Assembly: GCA_021791715.1 (NCBI GenBank)
Contig: JAJYWB010000011.1
Coordinates: 40,934-104,933, forward strand
Source: Planctomycetota bacterium
GTDB lineage: Bacteria > Planctomycetota > Planctomycetia > Isosphaerales > Isosphaeraceae
Length of the DNA: 64,000 bases
Direction of reading: 5' to 3'
Of the stretch, positions 55,059 to 64,000 are shown one piece after another (within the stretch, counting starts at the first letter, position 1; each line of letters begins with the position of its first letter). The translations under genes and the position numbers were made by a program. The notes beneath the pieces are model-generated. The model was not told the DNA's origin, searched no databases, and was given only the letters and a program-made list of their open reading frames with translations.

Positions 55059-58000
55059 TCATTTCTTGCCGTCGGCGGGAGTCGGCGGAGCGACGCGAGG
55101 CGCCGAATCGAAGAGCGCGAGCAGATCGGCGATCTCCTGGAGACCGAGAGAATCGAGCAATCCCTCGGGCATCACCGAGATTTTCGATTCCTTTTGTTCC
55201 TCGATCTCGGATTTGGGGATCGTCGTTTTGGTTCCATCCGACAAAAGCAGTACGAGATTCGACCCCGCCGCGCCCGTCGGCATTCCGTTGTAAACCTTGC
55301 CGTCGGTCGTCGCGACCGTGATCGGCTTATATTGATCCGAGATCACCTTCGAAGGCGCGACGATCGATTCGAGAATCTCGATCGGACGGAACCTCGACGA
55401 CACCGTCGTCAGGTCGGGGCCGAGCCCTTGTCCCTTATCGCCGAATTTGTGGCAATCGAGACACCTCGCCTTCACCACGACCTCCCTGCCGCGCTCCGCC
55501 GAGGCTCGCTTTTTCGGCTCCCCCTCCAGAACTTCACGCGCCAACTGATCGAGCGTATATGAACGCTTCGAGTTCGAGCGATCGACCCTCGCGAGCGCCG
55601 GACCGTTCGGATACCTCGACTCGTAAAGCTTCTCCCAAACCGCGATCGATCGTGAAAAATCTCTTGTATCAACGGATGTTCCTGGATACCACTTGCTTCC
55701 GATCGCATTCAAAGATTTGAGCGAGCCCGCGCCCGTTCGCCGCGCCCATAAAATCAGCTTGCGGAGCGGCTCGGCGTCTCGCGGCTTGCGATCGATCCGT
55801 CCGAGCGCCGAGAGAGCGGCGGTCGCCGAATTCGGATCGCGCGTGTCGAGCGCCGCGACGAAGAAGTCGAAATCGTCCGCCGACGGATGATTCGAGAGCG
55901 CCCGCGCCGCGAGATCGCGCGCCTCGGGATTCGACTCGCCGAGCCGACGCAACGCCGCGTGAGTCTCGGCTTTCGTCCCCCTCCCGAGCGTCTCGAGCAC
56001 GATCGCGCGCAACTCCGATACCGCCCCGGGATTGCTCAAAGAAGATCCCGCTCCGAGCTTGACGAACAGATCGATCAACGGTTGAACAAATCCGGGATCC
56101 GCGTCGACGTCGATCGTTCGCGCGAGCATCCGCGTCGGGAACGGGATCTCCTCGCCTCGAGCCAAAAATTCAAGCCGCTCGGAGCGAGAAAATTGAGGCA
56201 GAAGATCTTGGATCATGTGATCAAGATATCCCGTGAAACTAAATCCCCCCTCCCATTTGCTCGCGGTTTCGAACCAGCTCCAGATCCTCGATTTTTCCTC
56301 GGCGGTCCAGCCTTCCTTGATCGCGCGCAGGCAAAGCGCGTCGTGAATCTGATCGGCGCGGTCGGTCGCCTTCGCCTGGTGATCGAGAATCGCCGCGATC
56401 GCCCTCGGCTCCCCCAGATACGCCAAAATCCGCGCGAGCTCGCGGTTCGTCGGAACGTCGTTCGTCGGATAAACCCCGAGCGCGTGCTCGATCAATCTCG
56501 ACGCACGTTTGTCGAATCGATCCTTAAAGGGATGCTTCAGCGTCGTCAGCTCGATCAACCGATAAACGTCTAGCTTCTCGTCGAGCGTCGTTTGAGAAGA
56601 TTGAAGCAATTCAAGCGTGTGATCCCATAACGTATCGATTGTTTTAGAATCGAGCTCGGTCGCTCGGACGATCGCGAGCGCTCCCTCGATCCAACCGCGG
56701 CGATCGGGGTTCGATAAAAGTTTCTCTCGCGCCGCGGCGACGTCGCCGTGCTCGATCGCGATCCGCGCCTCGTAACGCACCAGCCGTTCGCGATCGGACA
56801 GAAGCGGGATCAATCGATCGTTCGGAATCGATTCATGCGTTCTCACGAGCGCCTCGCACGCGCGTCGACGAACGAACGCGTCCGAATCCTTGAGCGCGAG
56901 AACGAGCGCCTCGACCGTCGCCGCGCCTCGCCTCGTCCCCAACACAGCGACCGCCTTCTCGCGAACCCTCGAATCGCGATCTTTCGCCAGAGCGATCATC
57001 GGATCGTCCGCCGGAGCGGGACCGAATTGGACGAGCAAATCGAGCGAACGGACGCGGTCGAACGACGCCTTCGAACCGTCGGCCGCGATCGCGTTCAATC
57101 GCTTCTCCCAGTCGCCGCCGATCTCGGTTTTCATCTTCGCCAGTTTCGCTTGAGAATAGCTTGATAAAGGCGAATGCATGTGAATCGCCCGATCGATCGG
57201 ATCGGCGGGTTCCTCGACCCTCCTCTCGGCGACCGGCGCGATGCGGAACAGCCCCCCTTGCGTCCCTCGACCCCCCGTCGTGAAGTAAATCCCGCCGTCG
57301 GGACCGACCTCGATATCGGTGCAGTTGAGCGGCCGCCCCGTCACAAGCTCGGTCGCGGTCGCCGTATATCCCGCCCCCGAACGCTCGGGCTTCACCGCCA
57401 AAATCCTCCCCTGCGACCAATCGCAAATGATAAAGTTATCATCAAACTCTTTGGGAAAGATCCCCCCCTGGTAAAACGTCACCCCCGTCGGGCTGCCGCG
57501 TCCGACGTCGTAAACCGCCCTGAGCGAATCGAAATAATAGACGGGCCATTTCCCCGTGCCGTTCCGCCAGCCGAACTCGGCGCCGGGAGGACAAAACACG
57601 ACCCGCACCGGGCGATACCACGGCAAACCGACGTCCCATTCCATGTCGCTGTCGAAACTGAAAATCTCGCCGTCTCGATTGAACGCGAAATCATATTCAT
57701 TACGAAAACCCGCGACGATCCTGCTCCACGTTTTACCGCCGTCCTCGGAACGATCGATCTCGCCGCCGGGCGCCATGATCCCCGCGGCGTGCCCGCGAGC
57801 GTCGTCGTAATGCGGCAAAAGCTCGCCTTCATAACGAATCTTGGGGTCGATCGGGCTTCTGGGATCGATCGGTTCGCGCAGGTGCGCATGATTGCCGCAG
57901 TTGTAATAAAGCGCGCCGTCGGGACCGAGCTGAATCGAATGAGGCCCGTGTTCACCCATCCCGCCGTTCGACCCCCGAATCAACTCGATCTTGTCGAACG

Positions 58001-58988
58001 CCTCGTCGCCGTCGGGGTCGTCGAGCTTGTAAATCCCCGCGCCCTGGGGACCGTCCCCCACCGCGTAAAGCGATCCACGTATGAATGAGAATCCCTGGCA
58101 ATTCTTCACCGAGGTTTCAACATCTTTACGCGCGTGATAAACGCCTTGGGCGTCGCGCTCGGTGAGAACCGCGATCGGTCCCCGCTCGATTCCCACGCAC
58201 GGCCTTCCTGCGTAATCGAAAGCGAACGAGACGACCGACCCCGTCACGTTCGCCGGAGCGACCGTCGTCACGCGAATCCCCTTGGGGACGGTGAACCGTT
58301 CGGCGGCGTCGGCGGATTCAAACGTCAGGTCGCTCCACGGCCCCGTTCCCAGAACCCCCAGATCGACCGCGTGAGGCCACTGCGAATCGTCGAACCCCGG
58401 CTTTTTCCAGGCGTCGCTCTCGGGATCGGCGGGAGCGACCCGCCACGCCCGGCTCGAATGAATCGGCAAACCCTGACCGAGCGGAAGCACGCTCCCTCGA
58501 ATCAGCAGCCCAGCCGCGCCGACGGCCTCATTCGAAGCCTTGACGGCGAGCACGTGAGGGCCCCGCTTAAGCGTCGCCTCAACACGCTTGACGACCTGCC
58601 ACTGATCGCCCTGAGCGATCTCCTTGCCGTCGAGATCAAGCGTGAACGCGTTATCCGCGGTGATATCGATCGTCAGCCTCGATCCCGCCTCTTTCACGTT
58701 GAATTCCAGGCGAAAATAACGCGTTTCGGCGGGAATCGCCCCCGGCGAAGTGTGCGTCGGCCCCCAAATCCAATGCGGCGGAGTCGCCCCCTCCTGAGCG
58801 CGCGCCGCGCTCATCTCGGCCGAAACCGCGAACAAACCGATCAATGCTAAGGCGAGCACGGTCAAACGATCAAATGTAGCTCGCGCGACCCGATCGGGCG
58901 CGCTCGCTCTCGCTCGATCGGCCGATCGTACGAACGATCGCGCGATAAATAACGCTCGATGAACTATATGATCAAGTGCATGAATCAT
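55059..58988 (-). CDS. PVC-type membrane-bound dehydrogenase with HEAT repeats and C-terminal cytochrome c domain
   Basis: About 1309 residues from ATG 58988; the frame is open to 59189. A signal peptide lies near residues 44-65 (LTVLALALIGLFAVSA). A galactose-binding-like N-domain (PHWIWGPTHTSPG) is followed by a beta-propeller with dehydrogenase motifs (GPDGALYYNCGNHAH, GWRNGTGKWP, DWSQGRILAV), then HEAT repeats (about 680-1100), and a c-type heme domain with CLDCHKF and the heme-binding end motif. It is a periplasmic or surface redox protein typical of the PVC group; the substrate is unknown. It overlaps the operon partner's spacing by only 197 bases. Confidence 0.88.
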   Translation of the reverse strand: MIHALDHIVHRALFIARSFVRSADRARASAPDRVARATFDRLTVLALALIGLFAVSAEMSAARAQEGATPPHWIWGPTHTSPGAIPAETRYFRLEFNVKEAGSRLTIDITADNAFTLDLDGKEIAQGDQWQVVKRVEATLKRGPHVLAVKASNEAVGAAGLLIRGSVLPLGQGLPIHSSRAWRVAPADPESDAWKKPGFDDSQWPHAVDLGVLGTGPWSDLTFESADAAERFTVPKGIRVTTVAPANVTGSVVSFAFDYAGRPCVGIERGPIAVLTERDAQGVYHARKDVETSVKNCQGFSFIRGSLYAVGDGPQGAGIYKLDDPDGDEAFDKIELIRGSNGGMGEHGPHSIQLGPDGALYYNCGNHAHLREPIDPRSPIDPKIRYEGELLPHYDDARGHAAGIMAPGGEIDRSEDGGKTWSRIVAGFRNEYDFAFNRDGEIFSFDSDMEWDVGLPWYRPVRVVFCPPGAEFGWRNGTGKWPVYYFDSLRAVYDVGRGSPTGVTFYQGGIFPKEFDDNFIICDWSQGRILAVKPERSGAGYTATATELVTGRPLNCTDIEVGPDGGIYFTTGGRGTQGGLFRIAPVAERRVEEPADPIDRAIHMHSPLSSYSQAKLAKMKTEIGGDWEKRLNAIAADGSKASFDRVRSLDLLVQFGPAPADDPMIALAKDRDSRVREKAVAVLGTRRGAATVEALVLALKDSDAFVRRRACEALVRTHESIPNDRLIPLLSDRERLVRYEARIAIEHGDVAAAREKLLSNPDRRGWIEGALAIVRATELDSKTIDTLWDHTLELLQSSQTTLDEKLDVYRLIELTTLKHPFKDRFDKRASRLIEHALGVYPTNDVPTNRELARILAYLGEPRAIAAILDHQAKATDRADQIHDALCLRAIKEGWTAEEKSRIWSWFETASKWEGGFSFTGYLDHMIQDLLPQFSRSERLEFLARGEEIPFPTRMLARTIDVDADPGFVQPLIDLFVKLGAGSSLSNPGAVSELRAIVLETLGRGTKAETHAALRRLGESNPEARDLAARALSNHPSADDFDFFVAALDTRDPNSATAALSALGRIDRKPRDAEPLRKLILWARRTGAGSLKSLNAIGSKWYPGTSVDTRDFSRSIAVWEKLYESRYPNGPALARVDRSNSKRSYTLDQLAREVLEGEPKKRASAERGREVVVKARCLDCHKFGDKGQGLGPDLTTVSSRFRPIEILESIVAPSKVISDQYKPITVATTDGKVYNGMPTGAAGSNLVLLLSDGTKTTIPKSEIEEQKESKISVMPEGLLDSLGLQEIADLLALFDSAPRVAPPTPADGKK

Positions 58989-59185
58989 AGTGTAAGCAAC
59001 CCTTGGAATTCTTCGGTCGGTCGGGTCGGCGGGAGTCGCGGGTTCGGATCGTATTCGCGGCGGTCGATACGATTCCGTCTTCATTCGTCGGCGGGTTCGA
59101 TCGCGGATCGGCGGGTTCGACGCGTCGTCGAATCGAACCGGCCGATTTCGCACAAGATTTGTTGTACCTTTCGGCGACCGAGCGA

Positions 59186-61345
59186 TCAAGATCGAGGCGA
59201 AGGGATCGGAGCGAATCCGTCGCGTTCGATCTTGCGTTGCATCCGTTCGATCCGTTTTTGCTCGCGGCGTTCCAGCCGCTCGGCGCGGCGCTCCTCACGC
59301 AACTCGCGGCGTTCCTCGGGGCTGAGCCTCGGAGCGGGCGGAGGAGCGGGTTTGGAGGGATCGCGCGGCTTCACCAATTGATCGATCAAATTCGCGATAC
59401 CCATTAAACCCCCCTGGGTGAGCATATTCACACCCATATTCTTGAGGTTGGCTTTCAGCGCTTCGCCGTCGATCTTCGGTTTGTCGAGCGTTCCTCGAAT
59501 CGGCAGTTTGAGCTTGGAGACGCTCGCCATCTGATTGACGAACGCCGCGGAGTTGTCGCCGAGCCTGGGGATGATCGGGATCGACGTGTCGATCGCCAGG
59601 TTGCGGTCGAAATCGACCCAGCCCGCGAACTCGATTTTGTTCCGCTTCCCGATTGGAATCGCAAGCCCCGTCTGCGTGATCCGTTTTTCGGTGATATCGA
59701 GCGTGACGGGATCGACGAGCTTGAGGATCGGCGGCCGATCGATTCCGACGACCTGATACACCTGTTCCATAACCGGTCCCGGCGTGAACTCGACGTCGTC
59801 GAATTGAACGCGCCCCTCGAAACGCGCCGGGGGTTGGTTTTCGGGGTGGGTGAGCGGAACGCGAGCCCGCGTCACGTCCGCCGAAACCTTGCCGTGCACC
59901 CGCGTCGCCTCGGCGAGCATCGGCGCCGCGAACGCCACGACGCGCCGCGAAACCTCGTCGTCGACGACCGCGTCTTTCAACCCCGTACGTTCGTCAAAAA
60001 CGAGCGCGACTCCTTCGTTGCCGGCTTCGCTCACGTTTTCAATCATTGGAACGAGCGTGAGATCGCCGTCGTTGAGTTTGGCGCGCACGGGATCGATCCG
60101 AAACGATCCGTCGGCGCTCCTTCGCGCCGCGATCTCGGTCGCCCCCAGCCTCATCCCGTGATATTTGGCCGATGCGATCGCGATCCGCGCCTCCGCCTCG
60201 AGCCCCGCGGCGTCGCTCGCGATCGGACCCTTCACCCGAAACGTCGCGTCGCCGCCGGAGACGACCGCGTCCGAATCTCTTGTTTGAATATATTCTTTGT
60301 TAATTAGATTCCAATCGATTTCGATTTTTCCATCGAGATCGACGGTCGGTTTGGTTGAGACCGCCGCGATCGATCCCGCGGCTCTTCCGTTCAAACGATA
60401 ATCAAATATCTCGAATCGTTTAATTTTAAGAACGTCTGTTTTTCGATCGAACTCGGATTCGTAGGCGATCGTCACGGGGTGTTCCGACGCGTCGACGCGG
60501 ATCGGCGGGGCGTCGAGCTTGATGAGCGCGATCTTCGCCATCGACCGCCAATTACCGCGTTGCCGCTCGGCGGCGCAGTCGCCGCGGACGACGCACGATC
60601 GCTCGCCCCCCGCCGTCGAAATCGCGATCGGCCAACGCTCGGCCTGAACGTTCACGTTGAGGTCGGGAGGAGCGTCGAACGCGATCAGCTCGCGGCTCAA
60701 ATTCCCTTGAACTCGCAAATACGGAGCGTCGATCTCGTTCGATTCGGCAAGGAACATGTCGGTTAATCTTATAGGCCCGGGATATTTTTGAATCTCGATG
60801 GTGAGATCGAATCGAGGCGCGACGAGCGGCCTGGGAAGCTGCGAAGCGCGGAGGTTGAGCGTTCCGCGGTCGATCTTGATCGTCAGTCTCCTTGTGTTGT
60901 GGATCGGGTGGATCGCGTCCATGATGTCGACCGAGCCGTCGGCGCGGCGATCGAGATCGAACTTCGCGTGGGGCAGCGTGAGAGTCGCCGGAGTCGACCG
61001 ATCGAACAGAATTCCCCCCAGGCTAAGGTTAAGCGATCCCTGATCCGAAACGACGACGGCTTCGCCCTGTTCGTCTCGGACGACGATTCGGTCGAGCGAG
61101 GTCGGCTGAAACCAGGAAAAATGAAACCGACCGACCTCGAGCTTCCCCGGGGCGAAGAGCGGACGCGCCTGGGCGAGCAACCAATTTCGAGCGGCGAGGG
61201 TGTTTAACAATTGGGGCAAGAACGCGATCGAGACGATCAACAAAGCCGCCGCGCCGACGACCGCGCGACGAATCCGGCGGCCAATCGTCGATTTGACTCG
61301 CTCGGGGGGCGTCGAATCGGTCGATTGAGATTTCTTGTTAAACAT
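59186..61345 (-). CDS. AsmA-like membrane-anchored protein
   Basis: 719 residues: an N-terminal membrane helix (about 28-50, AVVGAAALLIVSIAFLPQLL) and a long periplasmic beta-rich region with ARNWLLAQARPLFAPGKLEV and GTLNLRASQLPRP. A conserved end (FVNQMASVSKLKLPIRGTLDKPKI) is the AsmA/TamB-like C-terminal element, then a very basic, Arg-rich tail (ERRELREERRAERLERRE). AsmA-like proteins bridge the inner and outer membrane and move lipids. It precedes the PVC dehydrogenase gene on the same strand by 197 bases. Confidence 0.75.
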   Translation of the reverse strand: MFNKKSQSTDSTPPERVKSTIGRRIRRAVVGAAALLIVSIAFLPQLLNTLAARNWLLAQARPLFAPGKLEVGRFHFSWFQPTSLDRIVVRDEQGEAVVVSDQGSLNLSLGGILFDRSTPATLTLPHAKFDLDRRADGSVDIMDAIHPIHNTRRLTIKIDRGTLNLRASQLPRPLVAPRFDLTIEIQKYPGPIRLTDMFLAESNEIDAPYLRVQGNLSRELIAFDAPPDLNVNVQAERWPIAISTAGGERSCVVRGDCAAERQRGNWRSMAKIALIKLDAPPIRVDASEHPVTIAYESEFDRKTDVLKIKRFEIFDYRLNGRAAGSIAAVSTKPTVDLDGKIEIDWNLINKEYIQTRDSDAVVSGGDATFRVKGPIASDAAGLEAEARIAIASAKYHGMRLGATEIAARRSADGSFRIDPVRAKLNDGDLTLVPMIENVSEAGNEGVALVFDERTGLKDAVVDDEVSRRVVAFAAPMLAEATRVHGKVSADVTRARVPLTHPENQPPARFEGRVQFDDVEFTPGPVMEQVYQVVGIDRPPILKLVDPVTLDITEKRITQTGLAIPIGKRNKIEFAGWVDFDRNLAIDTSIPIIPRLGDNSAAFVNQMASVSKLKLPIRGTLDKPKIDGEALKANLKNMGVNMLTQGGLMGIANLIDQLVKPRDPSKPAPPPAPRLSPEERRELREERRAERLERREQKRIERMQRKIERDGFAPIPSPRS

Positions 61346-62153
61346 ATATTTTTATGCGTCCTCAATTCGCGGCGGCGATCGAAACTTAGTTCGAGCGATC
61401 CGCCTGCGAGCGATTGAAACATTCGCGGTCGACGCGATTCGATTCGGCCGTCGCGACGCGATCGACACCGTCGTTTGTAACCGATCGCGTCTCCGCCGGC
61501 CACCTTCGAGCGGGTTACGGACGAGCGCGTGGAATGCGATCGCCGCCGTTTCGCGATTCCCGATCGAAAGTGTCGCCGGATCGACTTCGAGTGATTCTGC
61601 GGAATGAAATCCAAACCGGGCTTTGCCGGTTGAAGGGACATTCGTTTGAAGTCCGATGATTCGAGCTCGAATCTCGACCGATACATTCCCGGTTTACGAG
61701 GTAGTACCGAGCAAGTCGATCGGCGGATTTCGTTCCAGATTCAAATCGAACATCATGACGGATCGAGATCCGATCGGAACCGCCGATCAGCTTCGGGCGA
61801 TGATACCAAAAACCAAAAAGATCAATGAGATCGTCACATGATATACGAGAGTTCTCTCACGTTTTCTCTCAAAAACCCCAAAAACAAGCTTTTTCAATCA
61901 TCCAGAACCCGCTCCAAAAAAATCGAGAAAACCGGAATCGGGTCTTGCAATCCGATCGCGCGGACGTTAGCGTAATGATTTTAGACAGATCGACGTGATT
62001 TGGCGCTTCGCGATTCATCAACCGATCGATCCTCGCAAGTCGAAAATCCAGAATTCATCGCTCCGGTTTATCTGGAATCCGTAAAAAAAGAATATTGATT
62101 ATGGAAACCCTGATACTATTTATATATCGGTGCACTAATTATCGAGGGCGTCC
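61346..62153. other. Intergenic region
   Basis: About 800 bases between the leftward AsmA-like gene and the rightward A+T-rich gene. Arg-rich short frames are present on both strands and look non-coding. Composition shifts from G+C-rich to A+T-rich near 61840-62100. A promoter-like pair occurs at 62095-62122. No RNA gene was recognised. Confidence 0.5.
62095..62122 (+). promoter_or_regulatory. Promoter of the A+T-rich orphan gene
   Basis: TTGATT (62095-62100) and TATTTA (62117-62122) are separated by 16 bases and lie about 30 bases before the ATG at 62154. The surrounding A+T content makes chance matches more likely. Confidence 0.4.
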
Positions 62154-62711
62154 ATGATTTGCGTCATTTTATTATTAATTCTCGATTCAAATAATAACCC
62201 AAATGCATTTAGGCATATTTATAAATATGAGACGTATGACGCTTGCTATAGACTCTCTGTGAGCAATTTTTATGACGAATTCAGAGATTCAGACGTTGTT
62301 TTCGCCGTCTCATATTTTAATAGTAAAGATATTCCATCTACAATGGTCAACGCGTCTATTATGTTGAACGAATCCATTAGGGCCGGCGAAATTGAAAATC
62401 AACTTTTCTTGTCCAATTTTCTGAAGAAATCCAAGTCTTCTATCTATAAAAATTATTTAATAGGAGATATTTATGTCAAATATTCAAAGGGTCTATTCAA
62501 GCCGAACGACTTTATACGGATATCGGGATCGTCGTTTACAATTCCTGTTAATACAAACAACAAGCTTAATGTCGCCTCTGTATCTATAAGCAAAACATTA
62601 TTAGATAAAGGGTGGTACACGATTTTTATTTCTCCGGTCTTGGTCGATCATTCAGGTCAGAACATAATTACGTTTGAAGATCCTGATGTAATAAATATAT
62701 TAATTGATTAA
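62154..62711 (+). CDS. A+T-rich orphan protein
   Basis: 185 residues that I do not recognise. MICVILLLILDSN could be a short signal or anchor. The remainder is rich in Asn, Ser, Ile, Lys, Tyr and Phe, with likely beta-strands (VVFAVSYFNSKD, YTIFISPVLVDHS). Codons ending in A or T dominate (AAT, AAA, ATT, TTA), the opposite of the neighbouring genes, which is the clearest sign of foreign origin in the window. It stands alone on the plus strand with its own promoter-like element. Confidence 0.6.
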   Translation: MICVILLLILDSNNNPNAFRHIYKYETYDACYRLSVSNFYDEFRDSDVVFAVSYFNSKDIPSTMVNASIMLNESIRAGEIENQLFLSNFLKKSKSSIYKNYLIGDIYVKYSKGLFKPNDFIRISGSSFTIPVNTNNKLNVASVSISKTLLDKGWYTIFISPVLVDHSGQNIITFEDPDVINILID

Positions 62712-63303
62712 TTTAATTGCGGCGTCAAACAATCAGAAAATGACCGATACGAATAATCGGTTTAACAATCGAACCGGACGCCCAAGAATTGTTCCCGCTC
62801 CGAAACAGTCGGAGACGCTTTCCAAATCAACTTCGTAACAGTGCCGACGCAATCCACGACCCGGCGATCACATACGATAATTCCAACTCAACTTTATACT
62901 CGATACGGTCAATTTATGGCCGTCTGCTTTCCGGCGGTCATCACTAGGATCTCAAAGAGCCTTCCCCCCGCTTGCGAGGGGATCGAGGGGGGTCGTTTAT
63001 ACATGTGGTTTGACACGCGACGGATTCAATCGATTCGATCCCTCCAGAGTCCTACCTGCAAACGGGGAGGGAGCAAGTTTCGTTTTATAAACCGAATCTG
63101 AATAATCTAGCAAACTGAATTTGCAAATCTTCCAGGAATTCTGTTGACCGCACATCCCAGATATCGTAGAATCCCCTCCAGAGATGCGTTAGGCGGGTGA
63201 TAATCGCACGATCGATTCATTTCACTCGGCCGAAAAGCAAACATGAGGCGACAAAAATTGACAATACGCGGTCAAACTGAACCTTAACGAAAGATCCATC
63301 ACC
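62712..63303. other. Intergenic region with two G+C hairpins
   Basis: About 590 bases without a gene. CCCCCC...GGGGGG (CTTCCCCCCGCTTGCGAGGGG region, 62961-62992) and CCCTCC...GGAGGG (63040-63071) form hairpins and resemble dispersed repeats often mistaken for small proteins (a frame here codes for SLPPACEGIEGG and SPTCKRGG). No promoter for the next gene was clear. Confidence 0.5.
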
Positions 63304-64000
63304 ATGAACAACACCCAATCCAGGCGGGTCGACGATTCGCACAATCCCGAACCCGATTTGATTCCGACAAGTCCCATGATTGACGGGGTCGAGAAGATCG
63401 ACGATTGGCTTGAGCATCGTGAGATCGTCGTTCAAGAATTGTGTCCCTTAGGCGCGCTCGAAACCATGTATGCGCAGCGCGCCGCGCTCTATTTGTGGCG
63501 GCTCAAACGCGTGATCGGGTTTGCGAACGATGCGTCGCTCGGAGGAATCGAAGCCCGATCAGAGAAATCCCTTGATGATTCGCAGGAATCTCGAGTGTAT
63601 CGCGATTCGCCCGATCAGCCGACGCTTCAGACGATCATCAAGTACGAGGCGCATCTCGTTCGATGTTTGTCGAGCACGATGGCGGAATTGCGTCGATTGC
63701 AGAAGGAACGGCGACAAGGATTGCGTGACGCGAATCCGCGAAGGCGAGGCGCCGACCGAGCCGGCGTTTGTCAAAATCAACAAATAAAAGCCGGCTCACC
63801 AGGAGGTTCGCCCTCCCAGATCAGTTCGCCCTCCCAGAAGAGTTCACCTACGCGGTCGAGCGGCGGCGCCGAAATGTCGATTCCGGGAGGGCGAGGCGCC
63901 GACCGAGCCGTCGTTCGTCAACATCAACAAATAAAAGACGGCTCACCAGGAGGTTCGCCCTCCCAGAAGAGTTCACCTACGCGGTCGAGCGGCGGCGCCG
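63304..64000 (+). CDS. Planctomycete-type uncharacterised protein with repeat-derived C-terminal part, 3' end outside window
   Basis: At least 232 codons; the gene runs off the right edge. Residues 1-145 (IVVQELCPLGALETMYAQRA, ALYLWRLKRVIGF, IIKYEAHLVRCLSSTMAELR) match a family I know from planctomycetes and acidobacteria as short conserved proteins with an EAHL...ELEALQ-like helix; function unknown. After residue 145 the frame enters two hairpin repeats and codes for near-identical units (ADRAGVCQNQQIKAGSPGG, then ADRAVVRQHQQIKDGSPGG) and a Ser/Pro-rich spacer. The ATG at 63304 is chosen for the conserved core; upstream ACGAAAGATCCATC gives no clear ribosome binding site. Confidence 0.65.
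   Translation, partial: MNNTQSRRVDDSHNPEPDLIPTSPMIDGVEKIDDWLEHREIVVQELCPLGALETMYAQRAALYLWRLKRVIGFANDASLGGIEARSEKSLDDSQESRVYRDSPDQPTLQTIIKYEAHLVRCLSSTMAELRRLQKERRQGLRDANPRRRGADRAGVCQNQQIKAGSPGGSPSQISSPSQKSSPTRSSGGAEMSIPGGRGADRAVVRQHQQIKDGSPGGSPSQKSSPTRSSGGA
63741..64000. repeat. Two dispersed hairpin repeats within a coding frame
   Basis: Unit 1: left arm AAGGCGAGGCGCCGACCGAG (63741-63760) with CCGGC, right arm from 63790 (GCCGGCTCACCAGGAGGTTC). Unit 2: left arm GGGAGGGCGAGGCGCCGACC from 63885, right arm from 63938 (GACGGCTCACCAGGAGGTTC). Loops are about 24-25 bases (ATCAACAAATAAAA in both). A direct repeat AGTTCACCTACGCGGTCGAG starts at 63841 and 63971. The right arm is the one found four times at 54525-54870. 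Confidence 0.9.

Noticed and set aside
62841..63101. Small plus-strand gene
   Set aside because: The frame is made of G+C hairpin repeats that give SLPPACEGIEGG-like peptides, a frequent false gene.
63521..63787. Small plus-strand gene ending in a REGEAPTEP motif
   Set aside because: It overlaps the better-supported gene at 63304 in another frame, and its end is the translated hairpin repeat.
1..64000. tRNA, rRNA and IS elements
   Set aside because: I looked in the intergenic regions for cloverleaf-like and transposase-like sequence and found none I could support.

Overview
The window reads as chromosomal DNA of a planctomycete (Planctomycetota, perhaps Isosphaeraceae-like). This rests on protein content, not on any search: a PVC-type membrane-bound dehydrogenase/c-type heme protein, a TPR-bearing serine/threonine kinase with a planctomycete-style N-terminal region, a DUF362 plus squalene-cyclase-like repeat pair, long secreted HEAT-like proteins, an RsmG-SpoU fusion, and dispersed hairpin repeats of the GGAGGGCGA...GAGCC kind. 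The DNA is G+C-rich with very many GATC/CGATCG words, and a few A+T-rich islands stand out. I saw no rRNA, tRNA, CRISPR array or insertion-sequence transposase.

Layout. 1-3049 (minus): a cut-off GT87-like mannosyltransferase, a Tat-exported DUF362 protein and a prenyltransferase-like repeat protein. 3398-11265 (plus): a Tad (Flp pilus) locus with two pilins, prepilin peptidase, CpaB, CpaE, CpaF, TadB, TadC and a small membrane protein. One pilin carries a Ser/Gly/Trp tail. There is no secretin, TadE, TadF or TadG in the cluster, and eight consecutive genes share one reading frame. 11316-24124 (minus): a tightly packed 13-gene operon for a group 3b-type [NiFe] hydrogenase (beta, gamma, delta, alpha), its endopeptidase, HypABFCDE, and a terminal CoA-disulfide-reductase/rhodanese flavoprotein. 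Ahead of it lies about 0.9 kb of leader with 66-bp tandem repeats and a strong intrinsic terminator.

25203-35700: a GT39-like membrane transferase, a small membrane protein, glycerol kinase, a three-gene phosphorelay (receiver-SpoIIE phosphatase, hybrid histidine kinase, lone receiver) and an ABC exporter pair. 36028-46393: a secreted protein, a large TPR kinase, a three-gene cassette with a TIGR04255-like protein and two unrecognised partners, an RsmG-SpoU fusion methyltransferase, MoaB/MogA, and a secreted HEAT-like protein whose 3' end is tandemly duplicated. 46702-54389: an RND-MFP-TolC efflux system with a DsrE-like protein, divergent from an ArsR regulator across a promoter with a palindromic operator. 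54472-61345: hairpin repeats, the PVC dehydrogenase and an AsmA-like protein. 61346-64000: mostly non-coding DNA with an A+T-rich orphan gene and a partial gene whose 3' coding part is built from the same hairpin repeats.

How it fits together: the hydrogenase operon looks like a self-contained cytoplasmic H2/NAD(P)H/polysulfide module, carrying its own maturation set and a putative polysulfide/CoA-disulfide reductase. The ArsR-DsrE-RND operon may be a second sulfur- or metal-related unit. The best candidates for an undescribed system are the TIGR04255-like cassette (40213-42073), the Tad locus with the glycine-tryptophan pilin, and the attenuator-like leader of the hydrogenase operon.
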